Part shown: piece after piece, positions 12,901-27,900 of the stretch
How positions within the stretch are numbered: position 1 is the stretch's first letter
Layout of the letters: each line of letters starts with the position of its first letter
Assembly (NCBI GenBank): GCA_017165825.1
Contig: CM029378.1
Span: forward strand, 21,088,282-21,152,281
Length of the DNA stretch: 64,000 bases
Direction: 5' to 3'
Source of the DNA: Hepsetus odoe
Lineage: Eukaryota; Chordata; Actinopteri; Characiformes; Hepsetidae
Notes under the pieces: generated by a model
Databases searched by the model: none
Seen by the model: only the letters and a program-made list of their open reading frames with translations
Told to the model about the DNA's origin: nothing
Made by a program: the position numbers and the translations under genes

Positions 12901-15900
12901 TGCTTGAAACCATCTGAACCAAATAAGTTCATCTTGGTCTCATCAGACCACAGGACATGGTTCCAGTAATCCATGTCCTTAGTCTGCTTGTCTTCAGCAA
13001 ACTGTTTGCAGGCTTTCTTGTGCATCATCTTTAGAAGCCATGCAGACCAATCTGATGCAGTGTGCGGCATATGTCCTGAGCACTAATGGGCTGACCGCCC
13101 ACCCCTTCAACCTCTGCAGCAGTGCCGGCAGCACTCATATGTCCATTTTCAAAAGACAACCTCTGAATATGACGCTGAGCATGTGCGCTCAACTTCTTTG
13201 GTTGACCATGGCAAGGCCTATTCTGAGTGGAACCTGTCCTGTTAAACCACTGTATGGTCTTGGACAATGTGCTGCAACTCAGTTTCAGGGTGTTGGTCAA
13301 TCTTCTTATAGCCGAGGCAATCTTTATGTAGAGCAACATACATAAAGTATGTAAAGTGTATATAACCCCCCCCCTCGAATCTCAGAGATCCTCTTAGCCA
13401 TGAGGTGCCATGTTGAACTTCCAGTGACCAGCATGAGAGAGTGCGCGAGCGATAACACCATATTTAATAAACCTGCTCCCCATTCACACCTGAGACCTTG
13501 TAACATTAATGTGACATAACACCAGGGAGTGAAAATAGTTAATTGGGCACAATGTGGACCATTTTCACTTAGGGGTGTACTCACTTTTGTTGCCATCTGT
13601 TTAGACATTAATGGCTGTGTTGAGTTTTTTTTGAGGGGACAGCAAATTTACACTGTTTACAAGCTGCACACTGATTACATTGTATCAAAGTGTCATATCT
13701 TCAGTGTTGTCCCATGAAAAGATATATTTACAAAATATGAGGGGTGTACTCACTTTTGTGAGATATTGTATGTCTTGGGTGATTGATTTCACTTTCAATT
13801 TTCAAATGAATTATTTTTTTTTTATTTTTTTTATTTTTTAACTATGATACGAAAAGGTATAAATCCACTTTTTGCATGCAGGTGAATGCAGTGGACAGCC
13901 AGGGTCAAACACCGCTACACCGGGCAGCTCAGTGTGGTCACCTTCAGAGCTGCAGGTTGCTTATCAGTGCTGGCTCTGACCCCCTAATGACCTCCATGCA
14001 GGGCTTTTCCCCCGTGCAGCTTGCAAATGAGACCCTCCAAGAGATACTACAGGGTGAGAAGCTATGCAGATTCGGAACCCATGCACATTCAGAATCTCTT
14101 TGGAATGGTAAATACACATGGTTTTCTGCAAATACCTTGGCTTCTAATTATTTTATTTAGGTATTAACTTTTAATATAAAATCAAAGGTAAAATTAGTGT
14201 TCATTTTTGACATTGAGGAGCCACTGAATCATCCATTTGATTCTTGAATTTTGTGTTTTAAACAAAAAAGTAAAACAAAGAAAATGAGGCATGAACTGAA
14301 TCCCACTGGTGCGCATGCAGAGCAATGACTGTTGCCAAAAAAAGCTACTGTCTATGACAAAAAGATCACAGATAACACATGCAATCGTAGCTTGCTTTGT
14401 ATACGGTTGCCGAGCTGCAGAATGTTCCCCTGGCCTTCAGATTTTCCATATCTCTGTTAAACTGAGCACCTGTCCTGGACAAACCATGGATGAAACTTGC
14501 AGTGCTTACAGCACATATTAAGAGGTCTTGTGAAGTCCAGGTCTTGATGGGTCAGAGCTTTTTTGGCAGCAGGACTTTGTAAAGTACACCAACTAGAAAA
14601 GCTTTTACCTAAATGAAGTGGCTTGTCACTTTATTTTATTATTGGCTAAATTATATAAAAATCTGTTTTTTTTTTTTAAGTTGAAATGAGAAGCTTACCA
14701 GCACTGTGGATGAATGATGTCCTGATCTCGCCATTTTATCTCTCTTCTCTGCCAGAGAGTGTGTTAGTGGGGAACTCTGATACAGACAGACAACTTCTTG
14801 AGGCATCAAAATCAGGAGACCTGGAGACTGTCAAGGTAACAGCCACTTATTTTGTCTGCCTACCTAACTAAAGGGCAAGGAGGGCATTAATCAGAGAGGC
14901 AGCACAGAGACCAAAGGTAACCCTGAAGGAGTTGCAGAGTTCCACAGCGGAGAATGGAGTATCTGTCCATAGGACCACAATAAGCCGTACACTTCATAGA
15001 GCTGGGCTTTATGGAAGAGTGACCAGAAAAAAGCCATTACTTAATGTTAAAAATAAGAAGGCACGTTTTGAATTTGCCAAAAGTTATGCATGCTGAAGTT
15101 TTCTGTTATTTTGTCATTTGTTGTTTGCTTCACAATAAAAAATAAATAAAAATGCATGTTCTGTGAATGAAATGGTGCAAACTCTCAAAGAATCAGGTTG
15201 TGAGGCAACAGAACATGAAAAATGCCAAGGGGGCGAATAGGCAAGACATTGTATACCATCAAAAATTGTTATATTAATTATTGTTGTCTTTGTTTGTTCT
15301 TAGAAACTCTGCACACTGCAGAATGTTAACTGCAGAGATGTGGAAGGCCGGCAGTCCACTCCACTCCATTTTGCAGCTGGATACAATCGTGTGGCTGTGG
15401 TCGAGTACCTGCTGCAGCATGGAGCTGATGTGCATGATAAAGATAAAGGGTGAGAGCTTTATACAAATATTTTCTTTGTTTTAAAATCTACAACTGATTT
15501 TCCCCATTCCACAGAAGGAAAATGTTATTACTTTTGATTTTTATGACTGTCCATTCAGCATTCTTATGATGTAATGGAGAATTGTTAAACAGATGATTTC
15601 AGAGTAGAGAGCCAGTGAAAATTATAAAGCTTTGGGCAATTTCTGGCAGTCAGGAAGCTAATGTGTGCAACTGTAATACATGGTAAAGAACAAGTAAAAT
15701 ACATAGAATGTAGGCTTTTTTACTCAGCATGGCAGCATGAAGATTTTTTAAGGGCCTGCTTTTTGTTCCTGTGTTGCTGTTTTAGAGGTCTTGTACCTTT
15801 GCACAATGCCTGCTCCTATGGCCACTATGAGGTGGCTGAGTTATTGGTCATCCATGGTGCAGTGATTAACGTGGCAGACCTGTGGAAGTTCACACCTCTC

Positions 15901-18900
15901 CATGAAGCTGCTGCCAAAGGCAAATATGAAATCTGCAAGTTGCTACTTCAGGTAGGACCATTGCCCACCTCACTCTAAATGAAAACCAACATGTTATGAT
16001 TTTCCTGGGTCCCAAAAAGGGCACACATTCACAGTTTTATATCTTTTAATGAGCTGTGTGTATCTAAAGCATGGTGCAGACCCCACAAAGAAGAACCGTG
16101 ATGGGAACACACCACTGGACCTGGTGAAAGAGGGTGACACAGACATCCAGGACCTGCTAAGGGGTGATGCTGCGCTGCTGGATGCAGCCAAGAAAGGTTG
16201 TCTGGCCAGGGTCAAGAAGCTCTGTAGGCCAGACAACGCCAACTGCAGGGATTCACAGGGACGCCACTCTACACCGCTTCATCTGGCAGGTTAATACACA
16301 CAGTGGGTCAGCCTCTCTCTCACCCTACGTACACATTCAGTATTGTGCTCTAGGGGTATAAAAATAAATGGACAGAGCTTCATTGATCTAAAGGTAGCAG
16401 TTAAACTGCATCAAATGTATAGTATTTGAGCCAGTTACAATCAGAATATGAAGTATGCTCTGTTGACCAAAAAATCCTAACAGAAATGCTTGTCTTTATT
16501 TTCTGTAATACATCACTGGGTAACTATTTATACCAAGCCAATTTCTGCATTTTCTTTCAATTTGATTAATCCAAAATAAACTTAATTGAAATATGTTACA
16601 TTTTGAAGTATAATTTGTATCAAATGATTATTTCTGTAAGAAATAAATGCACAAAAATAACAAACATTTTTTCTTCATAGTCAGTTGTGTAAAATAGTGA
16701 CTTTGTATTTCTGTTTCTTTGTGTCAGCTGGTTATAATAACATTGAGGTGGCTGAGTATTTGCTCCAACATGGAGCAGAAGTTAATTCTCAGGACAAAGG
16801 AGGGCTTATTCCTTTACACAATGCTGCCTCCTATGGGGTGAGTCTTTTATTTACACTCTTCTATATTGTCTATTATTCACACACTGCCCGTTCATAAGGT
16901 ACTAATTGAATAGGACACTGGGTGTTAAAATACCAATTAATAAAGATTTTTTTTTTTTTTTTTTAGACAACGGTTTTAAAATTTAATTTTATTTACTTGA
17001 GCATGTTTTGGAACAAAGGGTTCATTTTGCACGGTCTTCCACTGGTGTGCTAAGTTGATGTCAGTAGCCTTTCAGTGCTGATCAATGGAGTGAAAAGTAA
17101 GGCAGGCTTTCTGTAATATTTTTTATTAATTTTTTTTGTAATGTAGACAGTCACTTGACTGTATGACTTCCCTTAAATGTATGATTTTATAGATCAAAAA
17201 GTATTAAAGGAATTTAAATACTTTTTCTTACTTAATCTTAGTCACCTCTGCTCCTTGCATCCTAACTTCTCCACTGTCCTCCCTTTCGTTCACACTCATA
17301 TTCTGCCTTTGTCCTACTCACTTTCGTTCTCTCTAGAGCATATTTCCATTTCTCCAGGGTCTCCTCAAGCTGCTCCCTACTCGTGCTATAGATCACAATT
17401 CTGATATATACACATCACATTATTCTGACATTTCTTTGCCACTCCTGACTTCCTCAAACAAAACCACAACTCCTCTCTAGGCATCCTATCATATGCTTTC
17501 TCCAAGTCCACAAAGGCACAATGCAACTCCTTCTTACCTAGTGTTGTTTTCCATAAAAGATTACTCTACTATAAACACCTTCAGAGCAAACATTGCATCT
17601 GTAGTGCTCTTTCTCTGCATGAAACCATACTGCTGCTCTCTAATCATGATCTCTTTACTTAACCTAGCTTCCACTACTCTTTTCCATAACTTCATGCTGT
17701 GGCTTATCACATTTATCTCTCTGTAGTTACTACAGCTCTGTGCATCACTCTTATTCTTGAAAATTGTATTGTTTTTAATTGGGCTGGTGACTGTTTTTTG
17801 GCTATACATATCAAAATGATAGGAAACACAAATGACTGATAGTTATGTTGTTTACTTCAAGGCCAACTTCATTGTGCCTCACTTGTTAAAAAAAAAAGTG
17901 ACCTATCTATCCTATGGATGTGACATTAGTTCATCTTTCTCCAGAATTTACAGTATTTACTGTGTTAACTGGCCATCACATTGGATGGCCTAACCGATGA
18001 TGGTTCTACTTCTACACTGTGTGCATTATTGGGCAACTAGTGAAAATGACTCGTCACTGTGAAACACAGCACAGCACGACACAACGAAATTCAACCTCTG
18101 CATACACACACATGCAGCTATTGAAAGGGAGCAGTGACTGGGATGGTACCTTGCTCAAGGGTACCTCAGGGCAACTTACTGGTGAGGGAATTGAAACCAC
18201 AACCTTCCGATCCCGAGACCTTTTAGAATTTTTTTTTTTTACTTTTCAAAGTCAGTTCTGTCTCTCTTCTGGTCATTTTGCTTGAGGGAAAAGAGGCTGC
18301 CTACTTATTATGCACACCTTGAAATAGGATGTCGATCTCCTAAGGCCACACCCTCCTTCATTACTCGCATACACATCACCTAATCTGCTTAAATCCAGTT
18401 AGCATTTAAGATGGAGCCTGACTATATGCATAAAAATGATATGGTCAAAATACAAAATATTCACTTGCCTAATAATTAGTGTACAGAATCCAAACCAAGA
18501 ATCAAAGCCTTAAAGAGGAGACAGTTTATTTATGCTTTTTTATTTATTTCTGTCCATGGAGAAGGAATAAAAGAATGGCAACTATTAGTTTGTCTTTGCA
18601 GTGAATGTTGCATCCCACAAAAGCTCAAATACAGCGCTTTGCAAAAGTATTCACCCCCTTGGCTTTTTACCTATTTTGTTACATTCCAGCCTGTAATTTA
18701 AATGTTTCTTACTCTTTTTATGTGATGGATCTGCACAAAATAGTCTAAGTTGGTGAAGTGAAATGGGAAAAATATATATTAAATAAATACACTGAAAATT
18801 GGAAGATTGTGCATATGTATTCACCCCATTGCCATGAAGCCTCTGAAGTCCTGGTGCAAACAAAGTTGTTGAGAAGTAACCTAAGTCAGGGTTAGGTTAT

Positions 18901-21900
18901 AAAAAAAAATATCCAAATCTTGGATAATGATCCCCCAGCGCACCATCAAATCCATTATCTTCAAATGGAAAGAACATGGTACCACAACAAACCTACCAAG
19001 AGAGGGCCACCCACCAAAACTCACAGACCAGGCAAGGAGGGCATTAATCAGAGAGTCAGAACAGAGACCAAAGGTAACCCTGAAGGAGTTGCAGAGTTCC
19101 AGTTGAGAATCTGTCAGACTTGAAGATTGCTGTTCACAAGCAAAAACCATCTAATATGAAGGAGCTGGAGCAATTTTGCCTTGAGGAATGGTCAAAAATC
19201 CCAGTGGCAAGATGTGGCTAGCTCATAGAGACTTATCCAAAGTGACTTGCAGCTGTAATTGCTGCAAAAGGTGGCTCTAAAACCACTGACTTTAGGGGGT
19301 TGAATAGTTATGCATGCTGAAGTTATGTTATTTTGTCCTGTTTGAAGATTTTTTTTAAATTTATTTTATTGTGAAGCAAACAACAAAGTTGTAGGCATGT
19401 TCTGTGAATGAAATGGTGTAAACTCTCAATGCCAAGGGGGTGAATACTTTTGCAAGGCACTGTATTTTAACAATCTTATTTTCAGTTGTATCTTTTCAAC
19501 CTTTTTCTGGCACGTTTTTGTTTTCATGGACTGATGCAGTGGCCTTGATTGAGTTATGCTGTTGCAACAAGTTCATTTTTAATCAAATGAAGGTTCTACC
19601 TGATCGTGACTAACCTTTAAAATTTAGTAAGAATTATCTCCCAAGCAGCATAATTTACCCATTTACACTGAAAATACATGTCTCTCTCTGTACTTGTAAA
19701 CTATGTAAACTTTCATTCTTTGTTCTGACATCTTTTATTTAAAGCTAATCTAAATATTTGTTTGATTGAAACAGAGGAGAAAAGTACTTGCCTGTGCTGC
19801 AGTTCTATTTCTTTGTCTCTAAAAATGTGGATACATGTAGTTCTCAATTTGTCTTGCCTTAGAACTCACACTGACCTTTATGATTAAGCCACAAAAGAGC
19901 CATCCAAAGTATGCATAAAAGGTTTCATACTTTTTTTTTTTCTTTTTTCATTTCTGAATTCACATTTAATTACCTCTAAAAGCCTCATGCCATGTTCATG
20001 AGTAGTCCAAATAATTCATTTATATAATGAAAAGTTACTTGTTACTTTTAATTGCTGACCAGAAAAGGTACTCTTTTTTTTTATTATTTATTTATTTTTT
20101 TTTTTTTTATTTGCATTCAAAAAATATTTAGTCAAATGTATGTTGAAAGCAAAAATGTTTTACAGAAAACACCAGTTGCAGTATGCTGTTGTTAATTTGT
20201 CTATGATGGGGGGGGATTAAAAGTTTAGTCATTTCATTCATTTTAATAGTGGACATAGTTTAAAGTAGCACCTTAAATGATATGAAAGGAATCGAACTGA
20301 TCAGAAGTCTAGCAAAGAATCACTTAGCTTGCACTGATACAACTATTGCTGTATTTAGAGATATTGCATACTAATTGCACATCATGCAAAAAAAGAAATA
20401 AGTTACTATTAGTTCCTGGATTCCATGAAATTAGGATAAATTGGAGCTCTTGTGAAATACTGACATTTAATTCTGAGTTGTAGGTGGGCTTTGTCCCTGT
20501 TTATAGGTCAGAAATTTCTCACTTATTGCTTGGTCAAGATTGCAGCATCTCACGACAGGCAGTACTGGATGCCTTCTCAAAATAAAGCCACTCTGTAAAA
20601 ATTCTATAAACATAAAAATTAGTTTGACTTTTTAATGGAGAAGGAAAAACCTGGACTTGTGGATACCAAGCTGACCCTTGAGAACCAGAGTCATACACAA
20701 TGGCCAAGAAAGTCAGAGAGCAAGCCATGTGTTTCATTTACAGCACGTGGATGTGGCAGCATTGCTCATCAAATACAGAGCATATGTCAACGCAACGGAT
20801 AAATGGGCATTCACCCCATTGCATGAGGCGGCACAGAAAGGCAGGACGCAGCTGTGTGCTCTGCTATTGGCTCATGGAGCAGACCCCACACTCCAGAACC
20901 AGGAAGGCCAGTCACCACTTGACCTTGTCACGGTACCCCTGGAGCACCTTTTTCTTCTGTGTTTGACCAGGCAGAGAGGAGGGCCAAGCCTTCCTTCCAT
21001 TGCTGTCTTCAAGTGTTGTCATTCATTTTTTATTCCAACCTCAAAATACACTGCTTACAGGTGCAATAAGAATTTTGTCTTTCTTTTTTTTTTTTTGTGA
21101 CTCCCAGCTGTAAGATCTATTGTCGGAGACATGCACAAACTTTGTTGTGTTCTGACCTGTCAGAATGTATTCCAACTCTTGTACATTTTGCAATCTTGTG
21201 GAAACTTATTGCACCTTTTTAAATGATTAGTTTAGCACAAAACATACACAGCTGATTGGTTTTAGAGTTTGTAGATCTGGAGCAATGAGGCTAATGTAGC
21301 TAACAGCAAACTTCATGTTGCAACAAATGGGTTACAAAGCCAAAAATTGTTTCTCAATGTTCTTTTTTTTCTTGAATATTCAGTGTTGAGCTGAAGGTTA
21401 TGTCTTCTGTATTTTAAGTGTATTTATTAATATTTTATATAGTGTAAAACTACATGCAAATTTATTTGTACCAGTGTGACAGGTTTGATGCGAGTTGGAG
21501 TACAGGTGCTTCCATGAGCTGATACAGTATACTAGCCTCTTGTAAGCCTCTTAACTCTTAACTCCAGTGTAGAACTAAAGTTATTAATTTGAGACAAAGC
21601 ATGTCTTTACTGGTGTATTTTTGTAGTAAATTGTGTAACTTTTTCATCAGAAAAAAAAGCTAGTTTGCATGGGTCGATTTGTGTGTACTTATGAAAATAT
21701 TATGCAAGATCTATATGTTCATGTGCAATTCGATTTTTTTAATGTTTTATAAGGAGCTGATTTGTGTTCATGTGTTGCCTGACAGCGTGTTACCCTGTCA
21801 TCACTAAAATTTGACTTGGAAAAGATCCATTAAATGCCTGTGCTTGCATAAGTGAATTGATGCATGAGGGGGAAAAAAAAACTGCTCATTCCACGATCAA

Positions 21901-24900
21901 ATTCTGTCCAGTCATTGTGTCACACATTGTGTTTCTTCTCTTTGTAAAATTGCACCAATGCACTATGGTTTGTTCTTTTGCCACTTTAATGGTCTTTAAC
22001 TGTAACAGCTTTGAGGCTGCACTTTTTTGTTTTGGCCTAGAGAAGTAATACATCACATACAGTTAAATTCCCCCCGAAAACTTTTGCTTTGCCAAAATTA
22101 ACACAATGTTTTCTAGGATAAATTTGAATTTTCCCTTTGCACCACCCATCAAATCAACCTTGCTCTCACCCTTTTTTTTTTCTTTTTGCTTCAATAACTT
22201 ATTCCAGGCTGATGATGTTCGTGCCTTGCTTACTGCAGCCATGCCCCCATCTGCGTTACCAGCCCTCCTCAAACCACAAATCATCAGTGTGTCTGCCACA
22301 GGTGGTGTGGTGTCCTCTAGTTCCACACCCCACACATCAAGCTCCAACCTGGACCCTCAAGCCTTCCCTGAGCTTCTGGTGCCCTCTGGGGCAGAAGGAG
22401 CCATTGGAGTGGAAAAGGCAGAGGAGGGTGAGACTGTTAGGATTATTTTACTTTATTCATACTGGTTCATTTTAAATAATGATAGGTTTTTAAATAGGTG
22501 GTTGGAGGAAATGCCTATGTATGTAAACGTCATTGTTAATATCTGTATGCCTAGCCAATATTAGCTGAAAATTCAGGGAAGGGTACAGGACATATTGGTG
22601 TCTTGATTATAACTTGTTGGGCTTTTTTCTTTCTAAAGAAAAGTATCTCAAAAACTCCCTCTAACAGTAAATGTAAAATATTTAATGTAATATTTCGATC
22701 AGAAGCCAAAAAGAATTGTATATACTCTTATTCATTATAAAAGAATGCATTTAGTTTTTTTCATTTTTCTTTTGGTTCATGATTACTTGTTATTTTAGCC
22801 TGAGACTGCAAAATGTCATAGTTGATTGAATGCATTTAGGCAAAATGTCATGAATGAAGTGTGCAAAACTGCAAATATTCCTTCTCTTTTCTCAGCTGTG
22901 GCTGTGGACTTCAGCATCAACCAGTTCCTTGATAAACTTGGTCTGGAGCATCTTATGGAGATCTTTGAAAGAGAACAGGTCTTAAACATTTGGCTTTATT
23001 TGCTGGGCTAATTTGTGTCCAATCTGTAACCAAAGAGTAGAAAATATGGTTGGCTAAATGTACAGTTTCCAGAAATGTTTGTTTTGGTAGCAGAATACTC
23101 AATGTCTATGTTCTGTATAGTTCATAAGGATGCTTACTGCATCACATGAGTTTTTTTGTTTTTGTTTTTTTTTTTTCCCCACCCCCCTTCCTCAGCAGTG
23201 GTTAGAGGTTACTGTACCTTGTTCATCAAAAAAAAAAAAAAATCTTCAATCGCCATCTTAACGTACGGCAGCTATTTTATTACAATGTCTGCTTTATTTA
23301 GTAAAGTACCAAATAGATTATACTTTTTTTGTTGTTATTGTGCTTAAATAATACATCCAGGGCAAACTGATAATTTTGCAGTGGTCTGCAGTAACTTTAA
23401 GAGCTATATTTTACACATTCAAGTTTTTATATGTAGCTGATCCTGGGACAACCTCTGTCTAAAGATAACTCTGGATGTCCTGGTGGAAATGGGGCACAAA
23501 GATTTGAAGGAGATTGGTATCAATGCTTATGGCCACAGGCACAAGATCATCAAAGGAGTGGAAAGCCTTATTAGTGGACCTCAGTGTAAGTTTTGATTTT
23601 TCTCTAAAACTAGTTTTAATTTTGAATTGCTCTTGCACTCTCTCACTCACACACACCCACCCACACAATGTATTTATATCAATGGATGTAAGTAATTGAA
23701 GAATTTACTTGTTCTGCTTCAGGTTTGAACCCCTATTTGACTTTCAACACAGCCAACAGTGGAACTATATTGATTGATCTGCTCTCAGATGACAAGGAAT
23801 TTCAATCTGTTGAAGAGGAGGTATTTTTCCTTTTCTGTACTTTACAGAGGGAGAGAGACAACAAACATGACTAAGGGAACAGTTTGTTACATCCAATTTT
23901 TTTAACAAATTTATTTGTTGTTTTTAATAGATGCAAAGTACTATAAGAGAACACAGAGATGGAGGTCACGCTGGGGGAATTTTCAACAGATATAATATTG
24001 TTAAGGTAAAACTGGATTCCTAGTCTGTCTTATTTAATGAAGAAAGGTTAAAGCCTAAATGTTGAAGCATTTTTTATTATACATCTTGTAAGTCAAAGCT
24101 AAACACATTTTGTTGTTCTCAATTCAGATTCAAAAGGTATGCAATAAGAAGCTGTGGGAAAGATACACTCATCGCCGGAAAGAAGTATCAGAAGAGAACC
24201 ACAACCACTCAAATGAACGCATGCTTTTTCATGGTATAAATCTATAATTTTTTTTTTTTTTTTTTCTTCATGGTATACAGTGATGCTTAAACATCCATAG
24301 CCATTTATTATGTTATATATTTTGTGCATAAATGTGTCAGACATTATAATATAGAAAATCTTTACCTTTATAATAATATAGAATATATATTATTTATATA
24401 CATAAAATGGATAGAGAACTCAAACTACAGAGACACAAATTTTGTATTTATTTGTTTGAGGTGGAAGCGCATATATATATATATAAAATCTCTGGGGTAT
24501 TCTATTTATGAATAGAAATGTGTTTGTATGGTGTTCAATAATGATTGCTCGCAGGCCTGACCTATATGAGGCAAAACTGACTCATAACATGATATTATAA
24601 CTATATTTCACAGATAATGTTGTTTTGCTGGAATACTGTGTTTTCATGTGTCCATACATAATGCTTCTCATTTCAATCAGTCTCCTCCATCTACAGAACA
24701 CTTTTTCAGTAACCTTCTGGCTTCGTGTGATGTTTAGCAAACTGTAAACGGGCAACAGTGTTGTTGTTTGTTTTTTTTTTGTTTTTTTTTCCATGGACGA
24801 TTATCTTCTTGCAACCTCTTCCTCTTCTGAAGGCATTACACACTTCCACAAACTCAAGTCAAGTAGGATTTTATTGTCATTTCAGCCATATACACAGTAC

Positions 24901-27900
24901 ACAGTGAAACGAAATAACGTTCCTCCAGGACCCTGGTGCTACACACAAGACCACAGAAGACACAACATAATACACAAAACAGGGCAACAAGTGCAGACAA
25001 GACAGACAGCACAACAGACAGTACATTCATCCAGAAGAGGGCCACAGTGTTTTAGAACAAAGCAGCCCAGGTTGATTGCATTGTAACAGTGTGGCAGAGC
25101 AGCATTATTGTTCAAGTGCAGAGTGCAACAAGAGATAAATAAATAGATAATGATAGTGATGGAATGAGTAGACAATAGCGGTTTAAGAGTTTGAGTCTGA
25201 TGGCCAGGGGGAAGAAACTATTTCCCATCCTGGAAGTAGAGGCCCGTATGCTGCGGAACCTTTTCCCGGATGGCAGGAGGGAGAAGAGTGTGTGGGATGG
25301 GTGGGAGGGATCATCCACAATGCTGGTTGCTTTGCGGATGCAGCGAGTGGTGAAAATGTCCTGTACAGAGGGCAGAGAGACCCCGATGATCTTCTCAGCT
25401 GTTCTCACTACCCGTTGTAGGGACTTGCGGTCTAAGACGTTGCAGTTCCCGTACCAGGCAGTAATGCAGCTGCTCAGGATGCTCTCGATGGTTCCTCTGT
25501 AAAAGATGGTGAGGATGGAAGGTGGGAGATGGGCTTTCCTCAGTCTGCACAGGAAGTAGAGACGCTGCTGGGCTTTCTTAGCGATGGAGTTGGTGTTGAG
25601 GGTTGTCAGTTATGTGAACACCAAGAAACTTGGTGCTCTGGACCATCTCCACAGGTGAGGTGTTGATAATAAGTGGAGCGTGGTCCCGACGTGGTCTCCT
25701 GAAGTCAACCATCTCTTTAGTCTTGTCGATGTTCTCTGTAAGCTGCCTCGTCTCCCCTGCTGATCAGACCCACCACGGTTGTATCATCAGCGAATTTGAT
25801 GATGTGGTTCGAGCTGTGCTTGGCTGCACAATCGTGGGTCATTAATGTGAACAGCAGTGGGCTGAGCACACAGCCCTGGGGGGCTCCTGTGCTCAGCGTG
25901 ATGGTGTTGGAGGTGCTGCTACTGACTGGGTCTCCCAGTAAGGAAGTCCAGGATCCAGTTACAAAAGGAGGTGGTCAGGCCCAGCAGCCTCAGCTTCTCA
26001 CACAGATGCTGAGGGATGATGGTGTTGAATGCTGAACTGTAGTCGATGAACAGCATTCTGACATAACTGTCCTTTCTGTCCAGATGAGAAAGGGCCAGGT
26101 GGAGGGTGGTGGAGATTGCATCGTCCGTTGAGCGGTTGGGACGATACGCAAACTGCAGGGGGTCCATCGAGGAGGGGATCTGAGACTTGATGTGCCTCAT
26201 GACCAGCCTCTCGAAGCACTTCATGATGATGGGTGTGAGTGCAACGGGACGATAGTCATTGAGGCAGGAGATAGATGGTTTCTTTGGCACTGGAATGATG
26301 CTGGTGGTCTTGAAGCACCTTGAAACAACAGTGGTGCTCAGAGAGATGTTGAAGATGTCAGTGAGAACATCTGCTAGCTATTCTGCACATGCTCTGAGCA
26401 CACGACCTTGAATGTTGTCTGGACCAGCAGCTTTCCGTGGGTTGACTCTGAGAAGAGATCTTCTCACCTCGGCTGTGGTCAGACAGAGAACCTGGTCGTT
26501 CGGATGAGGGGTGGTCTTCCTCATTATCGTGTTGTTCACTGCATCAAACCGTGCGTAGAAGCGGTTCAGCGCATCTGGGAGGGAGGAGTCACCGTCACAG
26601 GCAGGTGGAGATGTCCTGTAGTTGGTGAGGGTCTGGATGCCCTGCCACATGCACCACGTGTCACCTGTGTTTTTGAAGTGCCCATGGAGTCTCTGTGCGT
26701 GAGCTCACTTTGCTGCTCCGATGGCCCGAGACCGGTTCGCCCTTGCCGTTCGCCCTTGCTGTCCTCGTCCCCGGGTTCGCGGGAGTCTGCGCACCTCCAC
26801 AGTCATCCATGGCTTCTGGTTGGGTAGTAACATCCCCAATGCACTTGCTGATGTAGCCAGTCACTGAAGCTGTGTACTCCTCCAAGTTGATGGAGTCACC
26901 GTAGGTTGCAGCCTCCCTAAACATGTCCCAGTCGGTGCGTTCGAAGCAGTCCTGAAGAGCAGAGATGGCTCCTGTGGGCTAGGTCTTTACCTGCTTGAGG
27001 GTGGGTCTCACATGCCTGACGATGGGTCTGTACGCTGGGATCAGCAGAATAGAGATGTGGTCTGAGTGTCCGAATTGGGGGTGGGGTTCCGCTCTGTACA
27101 TGTTTGTGTAAACTCAGTCCAGCGTGTTTTCCTCCCTCGTTGCAAAGTCCACATGTTGATGGAATTTAGGGAAAACTGACTTGAGATTTGCATGATTGAA
27201 ATCTCCGGCAACAATAAACAGTCCGTCCGGATGGTAGTTTTGGAGTCCGCTGATAACTCCATAAAGTTCAGCCAGTGCGCTATTACCATGAGCGCTGGGT
27301 GGAATGTAGACCGCCGTAATAAACACTGTAGAGAACATAAGTTGTGAAGATCAGATCTTAAATTAAACAAAGCATCCACTTGCTCCTATCTTCAGTTGTT
27401 ATACTATAAGCAGATGGCAAAATATAAGTGTAATTATTGGAATCAATAGTGCTGTAATTTGTCAGTGGTGCTGATGGGAAAAGGAGATGGAGGTGGCAGA
27501 GTTAAAGATGCTAAGATTTTCATGGGGTGTGATGAAGATGGATAGGATTAGAAATTAGTATAATAGAGGGACAGCTAAGGTTGGAAGTTATGGAGACAAG
27601 GTTAAAGAAGCAAGGTTGTGTTTTGGACATGTCAAAGAAAGGACATGGAGCTGCCAGGAAAGAGGAAAACAGGAAGGCCAAAGAGGGGATTTATGGATGT
27701 TGTGAGAGAGGACATAAGTAAATGATCAGTCCTGCTTCAAAAGCCATGCAAATAACTACTTAACTAATTAAACTAATGGCAAAACATGACCTCACTAATA
27801 TAGCCATATTTAAAATAATCAAATATTAAATGAATAAACTGAATTATTATAAACTGAGTCATGGAGTCAGGCAATTGGGGTGTCTGTTTACATATGGGTA

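Larger units (their letters stand above)
10327..20932 (+). other. tnks2: tnks2 exons 9-18: ankyrin clusters 3 to 5
   Basis: These exons cover residues 329 to 787. Cluster 3 starts in exon 9 (FRGHCLLQAAREAD), cluster 4 in exon 13 (DRQLLEASKSGD) and cluster 5 in exon 16 (GDAALLDAAKKGC). Each cluster opens with a capping helix of the same kind and repeats the STPLH..AAGYN and KGGLxPLHNAxSYGH segments. Cluster 3 is the most diverged; in mammals it does not bind clients. The donor of exon 18 is weak (GTACCC), yet it is the only one that keeps the frame into exon 19. The intron before exon 18 is the longest in this part (about 3.9 kb) and carries several repeats. Confidence 0.88.

Noticed and set aside
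22063..22347. Minus-strand 94-codon frame
   Set aside because: It overlaps tnks2 exon 19 in antisense; the + strand reading matches tankyrase.
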